Shown: positions 1 to 8,642, numbered from the stretch's first letter. The stretch is DNA of 53,006 nt from Lactiplantibacillus modestisalitolerans (GCF_005405425.1 NZ_BJEA01000002.1:1-53006), one strand, 5' to 3'. The notes: generated by a model from the sequence alone, not told the origin. Numbers and translations: made by a program.

Positions 1-79
1 TCAGTGGTTTGCTGAGTGAGCTCAAATCGATGCCCGCAGTGTTCCAGCCAACCGGTTATCCCCGCTGCTGGCGGCAAGC

Positions 80-155
80 TAAACCCCAATCTTGCATTTG
101 TGTCGCCACACATTAATAACTAAAACGTGCGCCGAAAAAGTAAGACAGTCAAACC
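80..155 (-). repeat. Dispersed intergenic palindrome family, copy A (partial)
   Basis: Read on the minus strand this piece carries the family core: GGCGCACGTTTT, then a TTATTAAT-like block, then GTGTGGCGACAC. The copy near 39.15 kb has the same three blocks in the same order. It lies just 3' of the yfhO-like gene and has no obvious T-run terminator. The left arm of the palindrome is not clear here. Similarity was judged by eye. Confidence 0.5.
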
Positions 156-161
156 GACCGG

Positions 162-2714
162 CTAAATCCGTCGCCAGCGCCAAGTGAGACCCGCAAAACT
201 GAGCAGGCTGAGCAGTGAAATCGCAATCCCAATCCGGGCACCCGGCACGTGGTAGACGAGTTGAACTTGGTTGGTTCCGGCCGCTAACGGCACTGCGAGC
301 ATGCCGCCCAACACCGTCTTAACGTGGGACGTGACCTTGCGACCGTTAACGCGGACTTGCCAGCCGGCGTCACTCGGAATGGCGACGTACAAGTAGGGGG
401 CGTGTCGCTGATTATTAATGCGGCCGCTAACGACCGTGTTCAAGCCCACCGCGTGGTAGCGCGGAATGAAAGCTTGCGCCTGCGCTGCGCGGACGACGGT
501 GTCGAAGTGGCGTTGATCCAGACTGGCAAGCCGTACGTGCCTCCACTGTTTAGTCGTACGCTTAACGGTCAGCTGCACAACGTCGCCGCGTTTGAAAGTG
601 CCGAGCGTGCGGATGACGGTGCCGCCGTTTGCGTTGAACTTCGTTGGGACTAATTGGCCGTTGACCCGCATGGTGGTGTACTTGCTATCCGGGTGCGGGT
701 CGTCGTAGAATAGCCGCCCGCTAGCGGTGACCCGCAGCGTTAGCCGGTGCAGGTACGGGTAGCTGGCTGCGTGTTGATCGTAAGTGACGCGGTCTTTTAA
801 AACCGTTGCCTGGTTAAAATAGGGCTGCGGTTGTGGCCGGAGGCTTTGTAAAATTTTTTCCTGGTTAGGAAGGGCTTGATGCGGTTTGAGCGTCAGGCGC
901 GTAAAGGGCAAGCCCACCGGAAAGCCCATTCCAGCGTAACTGGCCGTCCGGGTGGTGCTGGCGTTGCTAACGGCGTTTAACGTGACGTTGTATTTCACAC
1001 CGAGTAACAGTTCACTCACCGGATTCAACCCTTCGGAGCTGACCCGGCGAACGTTTTTACTAAATAACCCGAGGTTGGTTAAAAACTGGCGGGTTTGATT
1101 ATTAAAAGTTGAGCTGTAATAGGCAATGTCGTGGAAATTAAACAGCATCGGGTCGTTATAGTTACGGTACTGACTGTCGTAATTGTACGCCCGGTTGATC
1201 AAGGTATTCCGGTTTTCAACCCGGTAGAGTTGGCCCTCAGGATCGTCGACGGCTTGCATTTGCCGGTACTCGGTCCGGTAGGCTTCCGCGTAAACCTTTT
1301 GGTTACCATAGGGGGAGCCCTGCATGTTGAGGACCGCGTTGCCGACTAATTCAACGGCTAAAATTGACGGGATAACGCTCACCCGGAGCCAGCGCTGGGC
1401 CGCAAATAGCCCGTTAGCCGTGATGATCACGATTAGCAAACTCGCAATCCCGGTGCTGAGGGGCAGCGGGTTCCCCTGCGCTTGGCGACTGAACCAGCCA
1501 CTAATTAGTAGAACCAACGGTACGAGCAGGACCGCCACACGCCACTTTGGTGCGAGCCGGCGCGGATTGGCTAGCCAGGCCTCACAAGCAATCATGACTA
1601 ACACAAAACTGAAGAAGAAGGCTTCACGATACGGGAAGCCGGCTGGCCGCTGGAACATGTGCCACGCCGTATCCAAGGTTCGAATCGCCATTGTCAAAAA
1701 GAGCGCCACCACTAACCCGGCAACGTGGCGCCGGTGGGCCGGCTGCAGGTCAGGATGCGCGAAGAAAACCAGGACCAGCAAAAGTACCAGCGTACTACTG
1801 AACAGGGTCGGGGCGTGCGCCAAACGGGTCGCAAAGTCGTTGGCACCGAGTCCCAGTTGACTGAACACGCTCGGGCCGAACTGAATGGTCGGCAGGTAGT
1901 TATCAAGGTTGACTGCGGTTTTAGCCGTTTTTAACATACCGAGCAGGGTCGGAATTAAAAGAAACAAACTACTCAGTCCACTTAAAAAGCCAGTCAAAGC
2001 AACTTTACGAATCAGCGGGGCCTGCATCTTTAAGCTTTGCCAGAACGACTGCCGCGGTGCCCGCATCTCGGCTAGCTGATAAATAAAATAATAGATGACA
2101 AATAAACAAGTCATATAACCAAGGTAATAATCGGTGACGATGCTCAACCACAGCCAGCCGAAAAACATCCCCGGGCGGCCGGTTTGAATCAAATGTTCGA
2201 GGCCGAGGATGACCAGTGGCAGCCAGATCAGCGCATCTAGCCACATGATCGTGAAATAGTTGAGGGTGACAAAGCCGCACAGTGCGTAGGCGTTGGCGAG
2301 CAGGACCGTTTTGAAGCTGGCCGTGTGGTAGTGCCACTGTAAGAACAAAGCCATCGTAAACGCAATCGCCGCAATTTTGACCATGATGATTAAACTCAGT
2401 CCGGTTGGAATGTTAGCCGCCGGAAAGGGCAGAATCAACAAGTTAAACGGACTAAGCAGGTAGTAGGCTACGGTGGGCACCACGCTACCGCCCAGTGACT
2501 GCGAGAACGAGTATAACTGCAAGCTATGATTAAGCAGCGCGTGCCGGTAAGCCGTAAAAAATGAGAGGTACTGACCACCCATGTCGCTAATTAATAAATT
2601 GTGATTACCAAAGGGCGTCACGCCCTGAAATGCAAAAATGACACTAATTAATACCAGTGCCAACAGGCTGGCCGCGATGGTGCGGCTCCACTTGATGTCC
2701 CGGAAAATTTTCAA
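162..2714 (-). CDS. YfhO-family polytopic membrane protein, putative glycosyltransferase (GT-C type)
   Basis: The protein has about 850 residues. A first membrane segment is followed by the typical YfhO start (TPFG...LLISDMGGQY), then about a dozen hydrophobic segments. A long extracytoplasmic C-terminal half rich in beta-type sequence follows, and a last membrane helix ends in a basic tail. In Bacillus and Listeria, YfhO-like proteins take a sugar from undecaprenyl phosphate, made by a CsbB/GtlA-type GT2 enzyme, and add it to lipoteichoic acid outside the cell. The divergent gene at 3.08 kb is such a GT2, so the same job is inferred. I chose a TTG start preceded by GGGGTG. A GTG 48 bases further upstream stays in frame but has its purine run too close. 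Family assignment is firm; the acceptor polymer is inferred. Confidence 0.85.
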   Translation of the reverse strand: MKIFRDIKWSRTIAASLLALVLISVIFAFQGVTPFGNHNLLISDMGGQYLSFFTAYRHALLNHSLQLYSFSQSLGGSVVPTVAYYLLSPFNLLILPFPAANIPTGLSLIIMVKIAAIAFTMALFLQWHYHTASFKTVLLANAYALCGFVTLNYFTIMWLDALIWLPLVILGLEHLIQTGRPGMFFGWLWLSIVTDYYLGYMTCLFVIYYFIYQLAEMRAPRQSFWQSLKMQAPLIRKVALTGFLSGLSSLFLLIPTLLGMLKTAKTAVNLDNYLPTIQFGPSVFSQLGLGANDFATRLAHAPTLFSSTLVLLLVLVFFAHPDLQPAHRRHVAGLVVALFLTMAIRTLDTAWHMFQRPAGFPYREAFFFSFVLVMIACEAWLANPRRLAPKWRVAVLLVPLVLLISGWFSRQAQGNPLPLSTGIASLLIVIITANGLFAAQRWLRVSVIPSILAVELVGNAVLNMQGSPYGNQKVYAEAYRTEYRQMQAVDDPEGQLYRVENRNTLINRAYNYDSQYRNYNDPMLFNFHDIAYYSSTFNNQTRQFLTNLGLFSKNVRRVSSEGLNPVSELLLGVKYNVTLNAVSNASTTRTASYAGMGFPVGLPFTRLTLKPHQALPNQEKILQSLRPQPQPYFNQATVLKDRVTYDQHAASYPYLHRLTLRVTASGRLFYDDPHPDSKYTTMRVNGQLVPTKFNANGGTVIRTLGTFKRGDVVQLTVKRTTKQWRHVRLASLDQRHFDTVVRAAQAQAFIPRYHAVGLNTVVSGRINNQRHAPYLYVAIPSDAGWQVRVNGRKVTSHVKTVLGGMLAVPLAAGTNQVQLVYHVPGARIGIAISLLSLLSFAGLTWRWRRI

Positions 2715-2784
2715 AATAACACCCCATATTTTGATGTTAATGAGGCTGTGGCGGTTAGTCACACCTCATTTTTGCCGTTGAATG

Positions 2785-2876
2785 ACAATGGCTGCAACGT
2801 GCGTTTAAAGTCAGCTGGTCGCGCTTACCCCCGTAAGTACGACCCAGCTAACCAACTTTTGGCACACGCTCTAAAC
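2785..2876 (-). repeat. Dispersed intergenic palindrome family, copy B
   Basis: An imperfect inverted repeat with arms AGTCAGCTGGTCG and CGACCCAGCTAACCAACTT, flanked by ACGTGCG on one side and GGCACACGCTC on the other. On the minus strand it reads in the same order as the copy downstream of argR. It occupies the gap between the divergent yfhO-like and GT2 genes. Confidence 0.6.
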
Positions 2877-2914
2877 TAATGGTATTACAACTCGAAAAAT
2901 TTCGCGCGTGGGTG

Positions 2915-3006
2915 CGCTAGCTGGGTAGTTCACTTAACTGAATCTTAAAGATTGGCGCGGCCTCGTTAAGTGAATTATCTAAAGATGCCGAGCGGCTTAG
3001 CTAGCG
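2915..3006. repeat. Nested inverted repeat upstream of the GT2 operon
   Basis: Two perfect inverted repeats are nested. The outer pair is CGCTAGCT (2915-2922) and AGCTAGCG (2999-3006). The inner pair is TTCACTTAAC (2929-2938) and GTTAAGTGAA (2965-2974). A TATACT hexamer follows at 3025-3030 with no clear -35 box, so the structure sits just upstream of the probable promoter. It could be an operator, a cruciform or a structured RNA; there is no convincing T-run for a terminator. Confidence 0.6.
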
Positions 3007-3076
3007 TTTTGGGAACACTTTTTTTATACTGATTTTAATGGTTAATGTGCATTTAAGTTAGAGGGGGCAACTAAGG

Positions 3077-4072
3077 ATGTTAGAACCAAGATTAACGATT
3101 ATCGTCCCGTGTTTTAACGAAGAAGAAGTTTTACCAACTTCTGCCGAGGTGCTGGGGGGCATCTTAACACGGTTAATTAGTGAGAATCAGATTAGTGCGG
3201 CCAGCAAGCTGTTGTTTGTCGACGATGGCAGTCGGGACCACACTTGGGACATTATTCAGACGCTCGAAAAGCGGGCACCGATTTATACCGGACTTAAATT
3301 TAGCCGGAACTTTGGCCATCAAAACGCGTTAATGGCGGGGATGAAGGTGGCGGGTCAAGTGTCCGACGCCGTGATTACGATCGACGCCGACTTGCAAGAT
3401 GATCCGCAAGTCATTCCTAAAATGGTGGCTGCCTTACGGGACGGGCACGACGTGGTCCTGGGCGTGCGAAACGACCGTTCGAGTGATTCGCGCTTTAAAC
3501 GGTGGACGGCGGAGAGCTTTTACGACCTTATGCGGAAGATTGGGGTTCAACTGGTACCCGACCACGCGGATTTCCGGTTACTCAGTCGGCGCGCGGTGGC
3601 GGCCCTAATGGAATATTCAGAAACGAATCTATTTTTACGCGGGATCGTCCCGCAACTCGGCTTTCCAACGAAAAAGCTGTACTACCGGCGGCGGCCGCGT
3701 GAAGCGGGCACCACGAAGTATCCGCTCAAGAAAATGATCCACTTTGCGATGGACGGGGTGACGTCGTTTTCAATCGCTCCCATCAAGGCCATCCTATCGA
3801 TTGGTACGCTGATCAGCTGCGGCAGTTTATTAATGATGGTGTACGTATTCGTTCAGCGGCTATTTGGTCAACCCGTGGATGGCTGGGCTTCACTGATGAT
3901 CAGCCTCTGGTTTCTCGGTGGGATTCAACTGATTGGGATTAGCGTTGTCGGGGAATACGTCGGTAAGATTTTTGCCGAAGTTAAGCACCGGCCCCGCTAC
4001 ATTATTGAAACCGACGACTTTACGGCGGTGCCCGACCACTTAACCCCGTTATCTAAACAGGTCCATTCATGA
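3077..4072 (+). CDS. GT2 undecaprenyl-phosphate glycosyltransferase, CsbB/GtrB-like
   Basis: A 331-residue family 2 glycosyltransferase that should move a sugar from a nucleotide donor to undecaprenyl phosphate on the inner membrane face. Visible features are the N-terminal PCFNEEE motif (about residue 11), VDDGS (48-52), the metal-binding stretch DADLQDDP (103-110), and two C-terminal membrane helices near 236-260 and 272-294. Size and layout match CsbB, GtlA and GtrB. GAGGGGG lies nine bases before the ATG. The next gene overlaps its stop by four bases, so the two are translationally coupled. The divergent YfhO-like gene is the expected partner that uses the lipid-linked sugar outside. Which sugar is carried cannot be read from sequence. 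Confidence 0.9.
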   Translation: MLEPRLTIIVPCFNEEEVLPTSAEVLGGILTRLISENQISAASKLLFVDDGSRDHTWDIIQTLEKRAPIYTGLKFSRNFGHQNALMAGMKVAGQVSDAVITIDADLQDDPQVIPKMVAALRDGHDVVLGVRNDRSSDSRFKRWTAESFYDLMRKIGVQLVPDHADFRLLSRRAVAALMEYSETNLFLRGIVPQLGFPTKKLYYRRRPREAGTTKYPLKKMIHFAMDGVTSFSIAPIKAILSIGTLISCGSLLMMVYVFVQRLFGQPVDGWASLMISLWFLGGIQLIGISVVGEYVGKIFAEVKHRPRYIIETDDFTAVPDHLTPLSKQVHS

Positions 4073-6114
4073 AAGGGCTACGGATAGTCACCGGGGCGGC
4101 CAGTCTAATTTTAGGCTGGGCGTTAATCGTCGCGCTAGTTGAACCGGTTGCGTTTTTAGGGGATCAAGATTGGCCAGCGCCAAGCGTGTTACTTTGTTTT
4201 GGGCTTGCCTTGCTAATCTTGATCAACGCGTTGAGCTGGTGGCTACGCCGCTGGTCGGCGCTGACCTACCGACGCGTGCTAGTGGGCTTACTACTGGTAC
4301 TCTTCATCAGTCAGCTAGTCGTCGCGCTCAACTGGGTCGACGTCAGCCGGGCGGACGCTTTTTTCGTGCGGGAACAGGCGCTGCGGCTCAGTCAGGGGCA
4401 AACGCACTGGTCGGCGTACTTTCAAATTTACCCGAATAACGTTAATGGGACGCTACTTGCGGGGGTTGCGCTGAAACTCAGCGCGCTGGTGACTGCTAAT
4501 CCGTGGCGGCTATTAAACGTGGTTCGCTTTGCGTGGATGGACACCGCCCTTTTAAGTAGTGCTTACCTGTTGCAACGTTGGCACCGCGCACGACCGGGGC
4601 ACTTTTGGTTACTACTGCTGTGGCTGACGGCGGTTCCGCTGTACGCCTACGGACTGTACGCGTATACGGATGCGCTAGTTTTTCCGGTCGTGGTCAATAG
4701 TTTGGCGTTGCTGACGAGGGCCACCCAGGTCCCCCGGCGCCTGCGAGCTTGGGGCCTGCGGTTACTGGCGCTAGGCTTAGTGGCGCTAGCGGTAGCGGTC
4801 AAGTCAAACATGGTCGTCGTGTGGATTGCCCTCGTTTTGACGTTTGCGGTTCAGCGACTTTTAGGTAACTGGTCGGGACGTAAAACTGTGGGGGCGCTAC
4901 TGTTAAGCGTTGCCACGCTGGGACTCGTTTTTAGTCTCATGAGCGCTTGGCAGCGCCAAAGTGGCTTTAAACGCAACCCCGACCGCCAACTACCACCGAC
5001 TAGTTGGATTGCGATGAGCTATGATCCCCGCTTTGCGGGTGAGTACGACCACACTGATTTTGACACCGTGAATTTACAACCGACCGCCAAAGCGAAACGG
5101 CAAACCGCGAACCGCTTGCTCAAACAACACTTCCAAACGTTGGGCTGGAGTGGTGTGATGAGTCACTGGGCCCAAAAATTGCGGGTGTTCTGGTCAATGG
5201 GGGACTTTGATAGTTTCCGGCTGACGACCCAGTGGATCCACGCGCCACAATGGTATCAGGTAAAGCAACGGACGGTTCAATTTTGGTTGGTGATCATGAC
5301 GCAGGTCCTGTACGCGACTTGCCTATTGTTCGCCATCCGGGTGTTGTGGTCCCAGCGGCGTTGGCGGGCGGCCACCAGTTACTTGGCGCTCACCATCCTG
5401 GGGTTGACCGCGTTTCACGTCCTTTTCTGGGAAGTTGAGCCGCGTTACGCCTTACCGTTGTGGCCGGGGTTGGTGCTACTCGCATCGCGGGGAGCGGCGG
5501 ACTGGCCGCGCCTACGCGTCCCGGACCGCCAAGCGGGTTTACGGGTCCTTGCGAGTGGCCTGGCTCTGGTTTGCCTCACCGAGTTGTGGCAAACGAGCCG
5601 GACAACCGGTTTTACGGAGACCCGGGTCGCGTTGCAGGAAAATGGGGACTACGTGTTGCCAACTAGTCGCCGGCTGGCGGCTGGCGCGCACTGGCGGTTT
5701 ACCATTAAGACGAGTGGTCCGAGTGACCGGTTGCAATTAACGCCACGAACGACCGCAATCGATCAGCCGGTAACGGTGACCGTCCGGGATAAGAACCGGG
5801 TCTTAGGCCGAAAACTCGGGCCGGCTACGCAACTGCAGACCATTCGGTATCGGCCAACGACCGCACGGCGCTTACGGGTGACGATTACGAACCGGGGCCG
5901 ACGACCAGTGGCTTACGGGGCGATGGTTGCCCACTACGCACCCCAAACTGGGCGGGTGACCGCGCAAGCACACGCCTACCCGCAGTACGACGTTAAGTGG
6001 GACCATCCAACCGTAACGTTGAGTAACGGTTGGGTGCCAGTCGTCGTTGTGGGCACGGTTTTAGCGGTGAGCTTGATGGCGCTGGCTTGGACGCCGAAGA
6101 CGAAGCGGTCTTAG
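4069..6114 (+). CDS. Large polytopic membrane protein, putative GT-C glycosyltransferase
   Basis: A protein of 681 residues with about a dozen membrane segments in the first 500 residues. A C-terminal extracytoplasmic domain of about 140 residues, rich in Thr, Arg and Val, follows, then a final helix and a short basic tail. The early loop after the third helix contains VSRADAFFVREQAL, an acidic loop of the kind used catalytically in GT-C (PMT/ArnT-like) enzymes. This loop and the operon with a polyprenyl-phosphate glycosyltransferase suggest that it uses the same lipid-linked sugar as donor. Its start codon overlaps the stop of the GT2 gene (ATGA). It is not a close copy of the YfhO-like protein across the divergent gap, so the cluster may hold two alternative acceptor-specific transferases. 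No exact family name is claimed. Confidence 0.75.
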   Translation: MKGLRIVTGAASLILGWALIVALVEPVAFLGDQDWPAPSVLLCFGLALLILINALSWWLRRWSALTYRRVLVGLLLVLFISQLVVALNWVDVSRADAFFVREQALRLSQGQTHWSAYFQIYPNNVNGTLLAGVALKLSALVTANPWRLLNVVRFAWMDTALLSSAYLLQRWHRARPGHFWLLLLWLTAVPLYAYGLYAYTDALVFPVVVNSLALLTRATQVPRRLRAWGLRLLALGLVALAVAVKSNMVVVWIALVLTFAVQRLLGNWSGRKTVGALLLSVATLGLVFSLMSAWQRQSGFKRNPDRQLPPTSWIAMSYDPRFAGEYDHTDFDTVNLQPTAKAKRQTANRLLKQHFQTLGWSGVMSHWAQKLRVFWSMGDFDSFRLTTQWIHAPQWYQVKQRTVQFWLVIMTQVLYATCLLFAIRVLWSQRRWRAATSYLALTILGLTAFHVLFWEVEPRYALPLWPGLVLLASRGAADWPRLRVPDRQAGLRVLASGLALVCLTELWQTSRTTGFTETRVALQENGDYVLPTSRRLAAGAHWRFTIKTSGPSDRLQLTPRTTAIDQPVTVTVRDKNRVLGRKLGPATQLQTIRYRPTTARRLRVTITNRGRRPVAYGAMVAHYAPQTGRVTAQAHAYPQYDVKWDHPTVTLSNGWVPVVVVGTVLAVSLMALAWTPKTKRS

Positions 6115-6140
6115 CGAGTACTAATAATTTAAAAACCCCA

Positions 6141-6177
6141 AAAAGAGGCTGTGATTTCCGTCACAGCCTCGCTTTTT
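6141..6177 (+). terminator. Rho-independent terminator after the GT operon
   Basis: The stem GGCTGTGA/TCACAGCC has a short loop, A-rich 5' and a T-run 3', so it may work in both directions. The same stem recurs near 11.3, 14.5 and 23.07 kb. Confidence 0.85.
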
Positions 6178-6179
6178 GA

Positions 6180-6740
6180 ATTTTAATGGAATATTAGCTA
6201 AGTGCCAATTGATGTTGAGCCTCCCGCTACTGGCTAGATTGACTCTAATACTAAGTTCTACAGCTGACTTCAATAAGTTGTAGCTGATAAAGTTGGTTTT
6301 GCGGCATGTTCACTAAATTGAGTGCAAACTTGCTCACTTGTTTTAGCAGATTAACACCACGCATTATCGGACCTGACAGTCTGCATGAATAAAGCCGTCA
6401 AATATCCGCGAACCATCATCGTGATGGCTTATCAAGCTTGCACTTGATAATCTAATTCAGTAGTCTTCAAATGATCAATATTGCCGACCTCAATCATTAG
6501 AAAACCTTGATTAGTTACCACTCATTTAGCCGTGAGGGCGGTCCTAAAGTGGCTCAGTGGTGTCGTTTGCGTTAGTCGGGGTTGTTTCCCGACTTACCCA
6601 AAGACCGAGCTTTAAGACAAGTGGGTTGCTTGGCTTAAAGTCGTGTCCACCACGCTCCAGCCGCTTTAGGACCAACCGGTAAGGCGGCAAGCTTTTACTG
6701 TCTGGGCTTGACTAACTTTATTTTGTTATCTTCAAATGGT
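6180..6740. other. Long non-coding gap with a complex palindrome and a possible decayed gene
   Basis: No intact gene is supported here. Between about 6185 and 6500 the minus strand has short open stretches in more than one frame (for example DGSRIFDGF, then LLKQVSKFALNLVN) separated by stops, as a decayed coding sequence would. I could not assign it to a family. The second half is filled by the multi-arm palindrome listed separately. Confidence 0.35.
6539..6673. repeat. Multi-arm inverted repeat (three-way-junction-like)
   Basis: The outer arms pair as GGTCCTAAAG(T/C)GGCT...AG(C/T)CGCTTTAGGACC over about 20 bases with a few mismatches, continuing through GTGGTG/CACCAC. Two smaller hairpins are enclosed: AGTCGGG/CCCGACT (about 6573-6593) and CTTTAAG.CAA/TTG.CTTAAAG (about 6609-6640). 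This makes a cloverleaf-like fold of about 135 bases with no open reading frame. Confidence 0.6.
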
Positions 6741-6749
6741 AATAACATG

Positions 6750-6790
6750 AAACGGGCGTCAAAAGTCAGTCGACTTGTGGCGCCCGTTTT
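6750..6790 (-). terminator. Terminator of the dltC-like gene
   Basis: The hairpin AAACGGGCG...CGCCCGTTT has an inner AAGTC/GACTT pair. It lies 26 bases after the dltC-like stop codon on the minus strand, but its T-run is weak. Confidence 0.65.
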
Positions 6791-6815
6791 AAGGTTATTC
6801 ACGTTAATGTTGACG

Positions 6816-7052
6816 TTATTGTAGACTGGCGACCTTCGCCACAATCTTAGCGGGGGTTGCCCATTCACTCCGTTCAAACTCGGATACCGGGACTTCCACC
6901 CCGAGTTGGTCCTGCAAAGCTAGTAACAGTTGGACGGAACCCATTGAGTCGAGTAAGCCGGCGTCAAAGAGGTTGGTGTCCAAGTGGTCACTCAAATCTT
7001 CACCGGTTAAGTCTTGCAAGATTGATAATACGGTCGTTTGTGTTGCGTTCAT
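6816..7052 (-). CDS. dltC: Orphan D-alanyl carrier protein (DltC family)
   Basis: A 78-residue acyl-carrier-type protein. The phosphopantetheine site is Ser36 in LLDSMGS, and the segment after it ([17 protein letters not shown]) is characteristic of DltC rather than of fatty-acid ACP. DltC carries D-alanine, activated by DltA, for transfer to teichoic acids through DltB and DltD. No dltA, dltB or dltD gene is near, so this is a stand-alone copy, as in lactobacilli that encode a second DltC. GGGGGAG lies eight bases before the ATG. Its place beside the GT2/YfhO block suggests a shared role in teichoic-acid decoration, but that is inference. It might also serve an unrelated D-alanine ligase. 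Confidence 0.85.
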   Translation of the reverse strand: MNATQTTVLSILQDLTGEDLSDHLDTNLFDAGLLDSMGSVQLLLALQDQLGVEVPVSEFERSEWATPAKIVAKVASLQ

Positions 7053-7153
7053 AATTAAAACTCCCCCTTATTAAGTTGAAACAAACCCAGCTTACCACCA
7101 CTTGAGCGGGGGTGCGTCTAAAGGCACTTTTTCCGGCTGGTAATGACAGTATC

Positions 7154-8605
7154 CTAAGGGTGGAAGTTCGCCTTAATCAGGCGGGTTAAAATCTGAATGC
7201 CGCGTTCAAAACGCTCGCTCGATTCGTAGGAAAAACTGAGCCGCACGTACTGGTTAGGTTGAAAATCGTAAATACTACCCGGATTGAACAGGACGTTTTG
7301 CGCGGTTGCCAAGTCAAACAGCTTGGGAATGTTGATCCAATCCGCTAACCGCACCCACAAGTAGAAGCCACCGCTGGGCGCCTGCCAGGTCGCAAAATCG
7401 CCCCAGTAATGGGTCAAAATCGCTTGTGCACGGGCGGCCTTGGCTGCCAATACCGTCCTGAAGTGGGCCTGGTAAGTCTCATAGTCGGGATCCGCTAAGA
7501 TTTCGGCTAAGACTAGTTGTGAGAGGGAACTCGCACCGTAGTCGGTCTGCATCCGTACGTCGGTCAGGCGGTCGATCACTGGCTGACTGGCGACCGTCCA
7601 GCCAATTCGTAGTCCCGGTGCGAGCGATTTTGAAATGCTACCAAAGTAGATGACGTTGCCGCTGGTATCGTTGGCCTTGAGCGGTTGTGGTGGCTGGTGG
7701 TCGAACCATACGTCCTGGTAAGCGGCGTCTTCCAAAATGGGCAGGCGGTGTTCCTGAGCGTACTGCAATAATTGTTGCCGGCGGGTCGCGCTCATGACGA
7801 TTCCGGTCGGATTATTGAAGGTTGGAATCGAGTAAATAATGGCGTGTTGGTCGGGCGTCGGCGGCGTCATTTGCCAGTACGCCATGCCCTGATCATCCAT
7901 CGGCACGCCCGCCAAGCGGGTGTGGGCCGACTGAAAGACGTGCAGCGACTTAACGTAGGTCGGTGCTTCCGTGTAAATGGTGGCGTTTTTGGGGAAGAGC
8001 GAGACGGAGACGAGTTGCAGGGCCTGCAGGGAACCGGAAGTAATCAGGATGTTGGCGGGTTGCGTTTGAATCCCAACTTTTTGTAAATGACGGGCAATTT
8101 GTTGGCGCAGGGCGAGGATTCCCGCCGGTTCCGTGTAGTTTAAGCTGGTTAAATTTTGGCCAAGGTGTGCAAACGCCCGCTTAAAGAGGGCCCGCGGAAA
8201 TTGTTCGGGCGCCGGCTCGCCAGTGCTCAATCGGATCACCGCGTCGGTCTCAAACTGGTTGATTTTTTGCAGGGCGTGCGAGTTCGGCTTGAACTGCCCG
8301 GCCTTGACGTACTTGGTCCAATCGACGTGTTCGGCTAACAGGCTTGACCAGTGGTTCCCGGAAACGACCATGCCGGAGCCGGGGTTGCTCGTAATGAGGC
8401 CCACCGCGCTTAGTTCTTCGAGCGCGGTAATCAGCGTACTGCGATTGACGCCGAACTGGTCCGCTAATTTGCGCTGGGATGGTAGTTGGGCGCCCATCGG
8501 CCAGTCGCCGCGGGCAATCTGGTGCTGGAAATAATTCGTAATTTGTTGGTAAATCGGGACGGCGGCCGCTTTATCCGGCTGCCAGTCAATTGTAATCGTT
8601 GCCAT
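7154..8605 (-). CDS. MocR/PdxR-type GntR regulator with aminotransferase domain
   Basis: A protein of 483 residues. The N-terminal GntR winged helix (about residues 15-85) includes QLPSQRKLADQFGVNRSTL. It is followed by a fold-type I aminotransferase-like domain with the PLP lysine in SISKSLAPG (about Lys326), the Asp in LEDAAY and the Asn in NNPTG. MocR proteins use this domain as an effector sensor for PLP or an amino compound rather than as a main metabolic enzyme. The start was set at the ATG with AAGGAGGG seven bases upstream; the frame stays open further but without a ribosome site. It is divergent from a LysE-type exporter, so control of that gene is the natural guess. Direct repeats between the two genes support this. 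Confidence 0.9.
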   Translation of the reverse strand: MATITIDWQPDKAAAVPIYQQITNYFQHQIARGDWPMGAQLPSQRKLADQFGVNRSTLITALEELSAVGLITSNPGSGMVVSGNHWSSLLAEHVDWTKYVKAGQFKPNSHALQKINQFETDAVIRLSTGEPAPEQFPRALFKRAFAHLGQNLTSLNYTEPAGILALRQQIARHLQKVGIQTQPANILITSGSLQALQLVSVSLFPKNATIYTEAPTYVKSLHVFQSAHTRLAGVPMDDQGMAYWQMTPPTPDQHAIIYSIPTFNNPTGIVMSATRRQQLLQYAQEHRLPILEDAAYQDVWFDHQPPQPLKANDTSGNVIYFGSISKSLAPGLRIGWTVASQPVIDRLTDVRMQTDYGASSLSQLVLAEILADPDYETYQAHFRTVLAAKAARAQAILTHYWGDFATWQAPSGGFYLWVRLADWINIPKLFDLATAQNVLFNPGSIYDFQPNQYVRLSFSYESSERFERGIQILTRLIKANFHP

Positions 8606-8642
8606 CAAATCCCTCCTTGGAGTGGTTGGGTAAATAGTTACT

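Noticed and set aside
1324-1860. A 178-residue plus-strand frame inside the YfhO-like gene
   Set aside because: Its Arg/Ser/Thr-rich sequence is typical of an antisense shadow in G+C-rich coding DNA; the minus-strand frame shows clear membrane-protein features.
2715-2762. Extension of the YfhO-like protein to an upstream GTG
   Set aside because: The purine run lies only about two bases before the GTG, while GGGGTG is well placed for the TTG at 2714, and the protein then starts like other family members. The longer form cannot be fully excluded.
6185-6500. A transposase remnant
   Set aside because: Short minus-strand fragments exist in different frames, but none carries a recognisable DDE or HTH motif and no terminal repeats bound the segment. 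It is kept only as possible decayed coding DNA.
6695-6877. A 60-residue minus-strand frame overlapping the end of the dltC-like gene
   Set aside because: It runs through the dltC coding region and its terminator in another frame, without a ribosome site.
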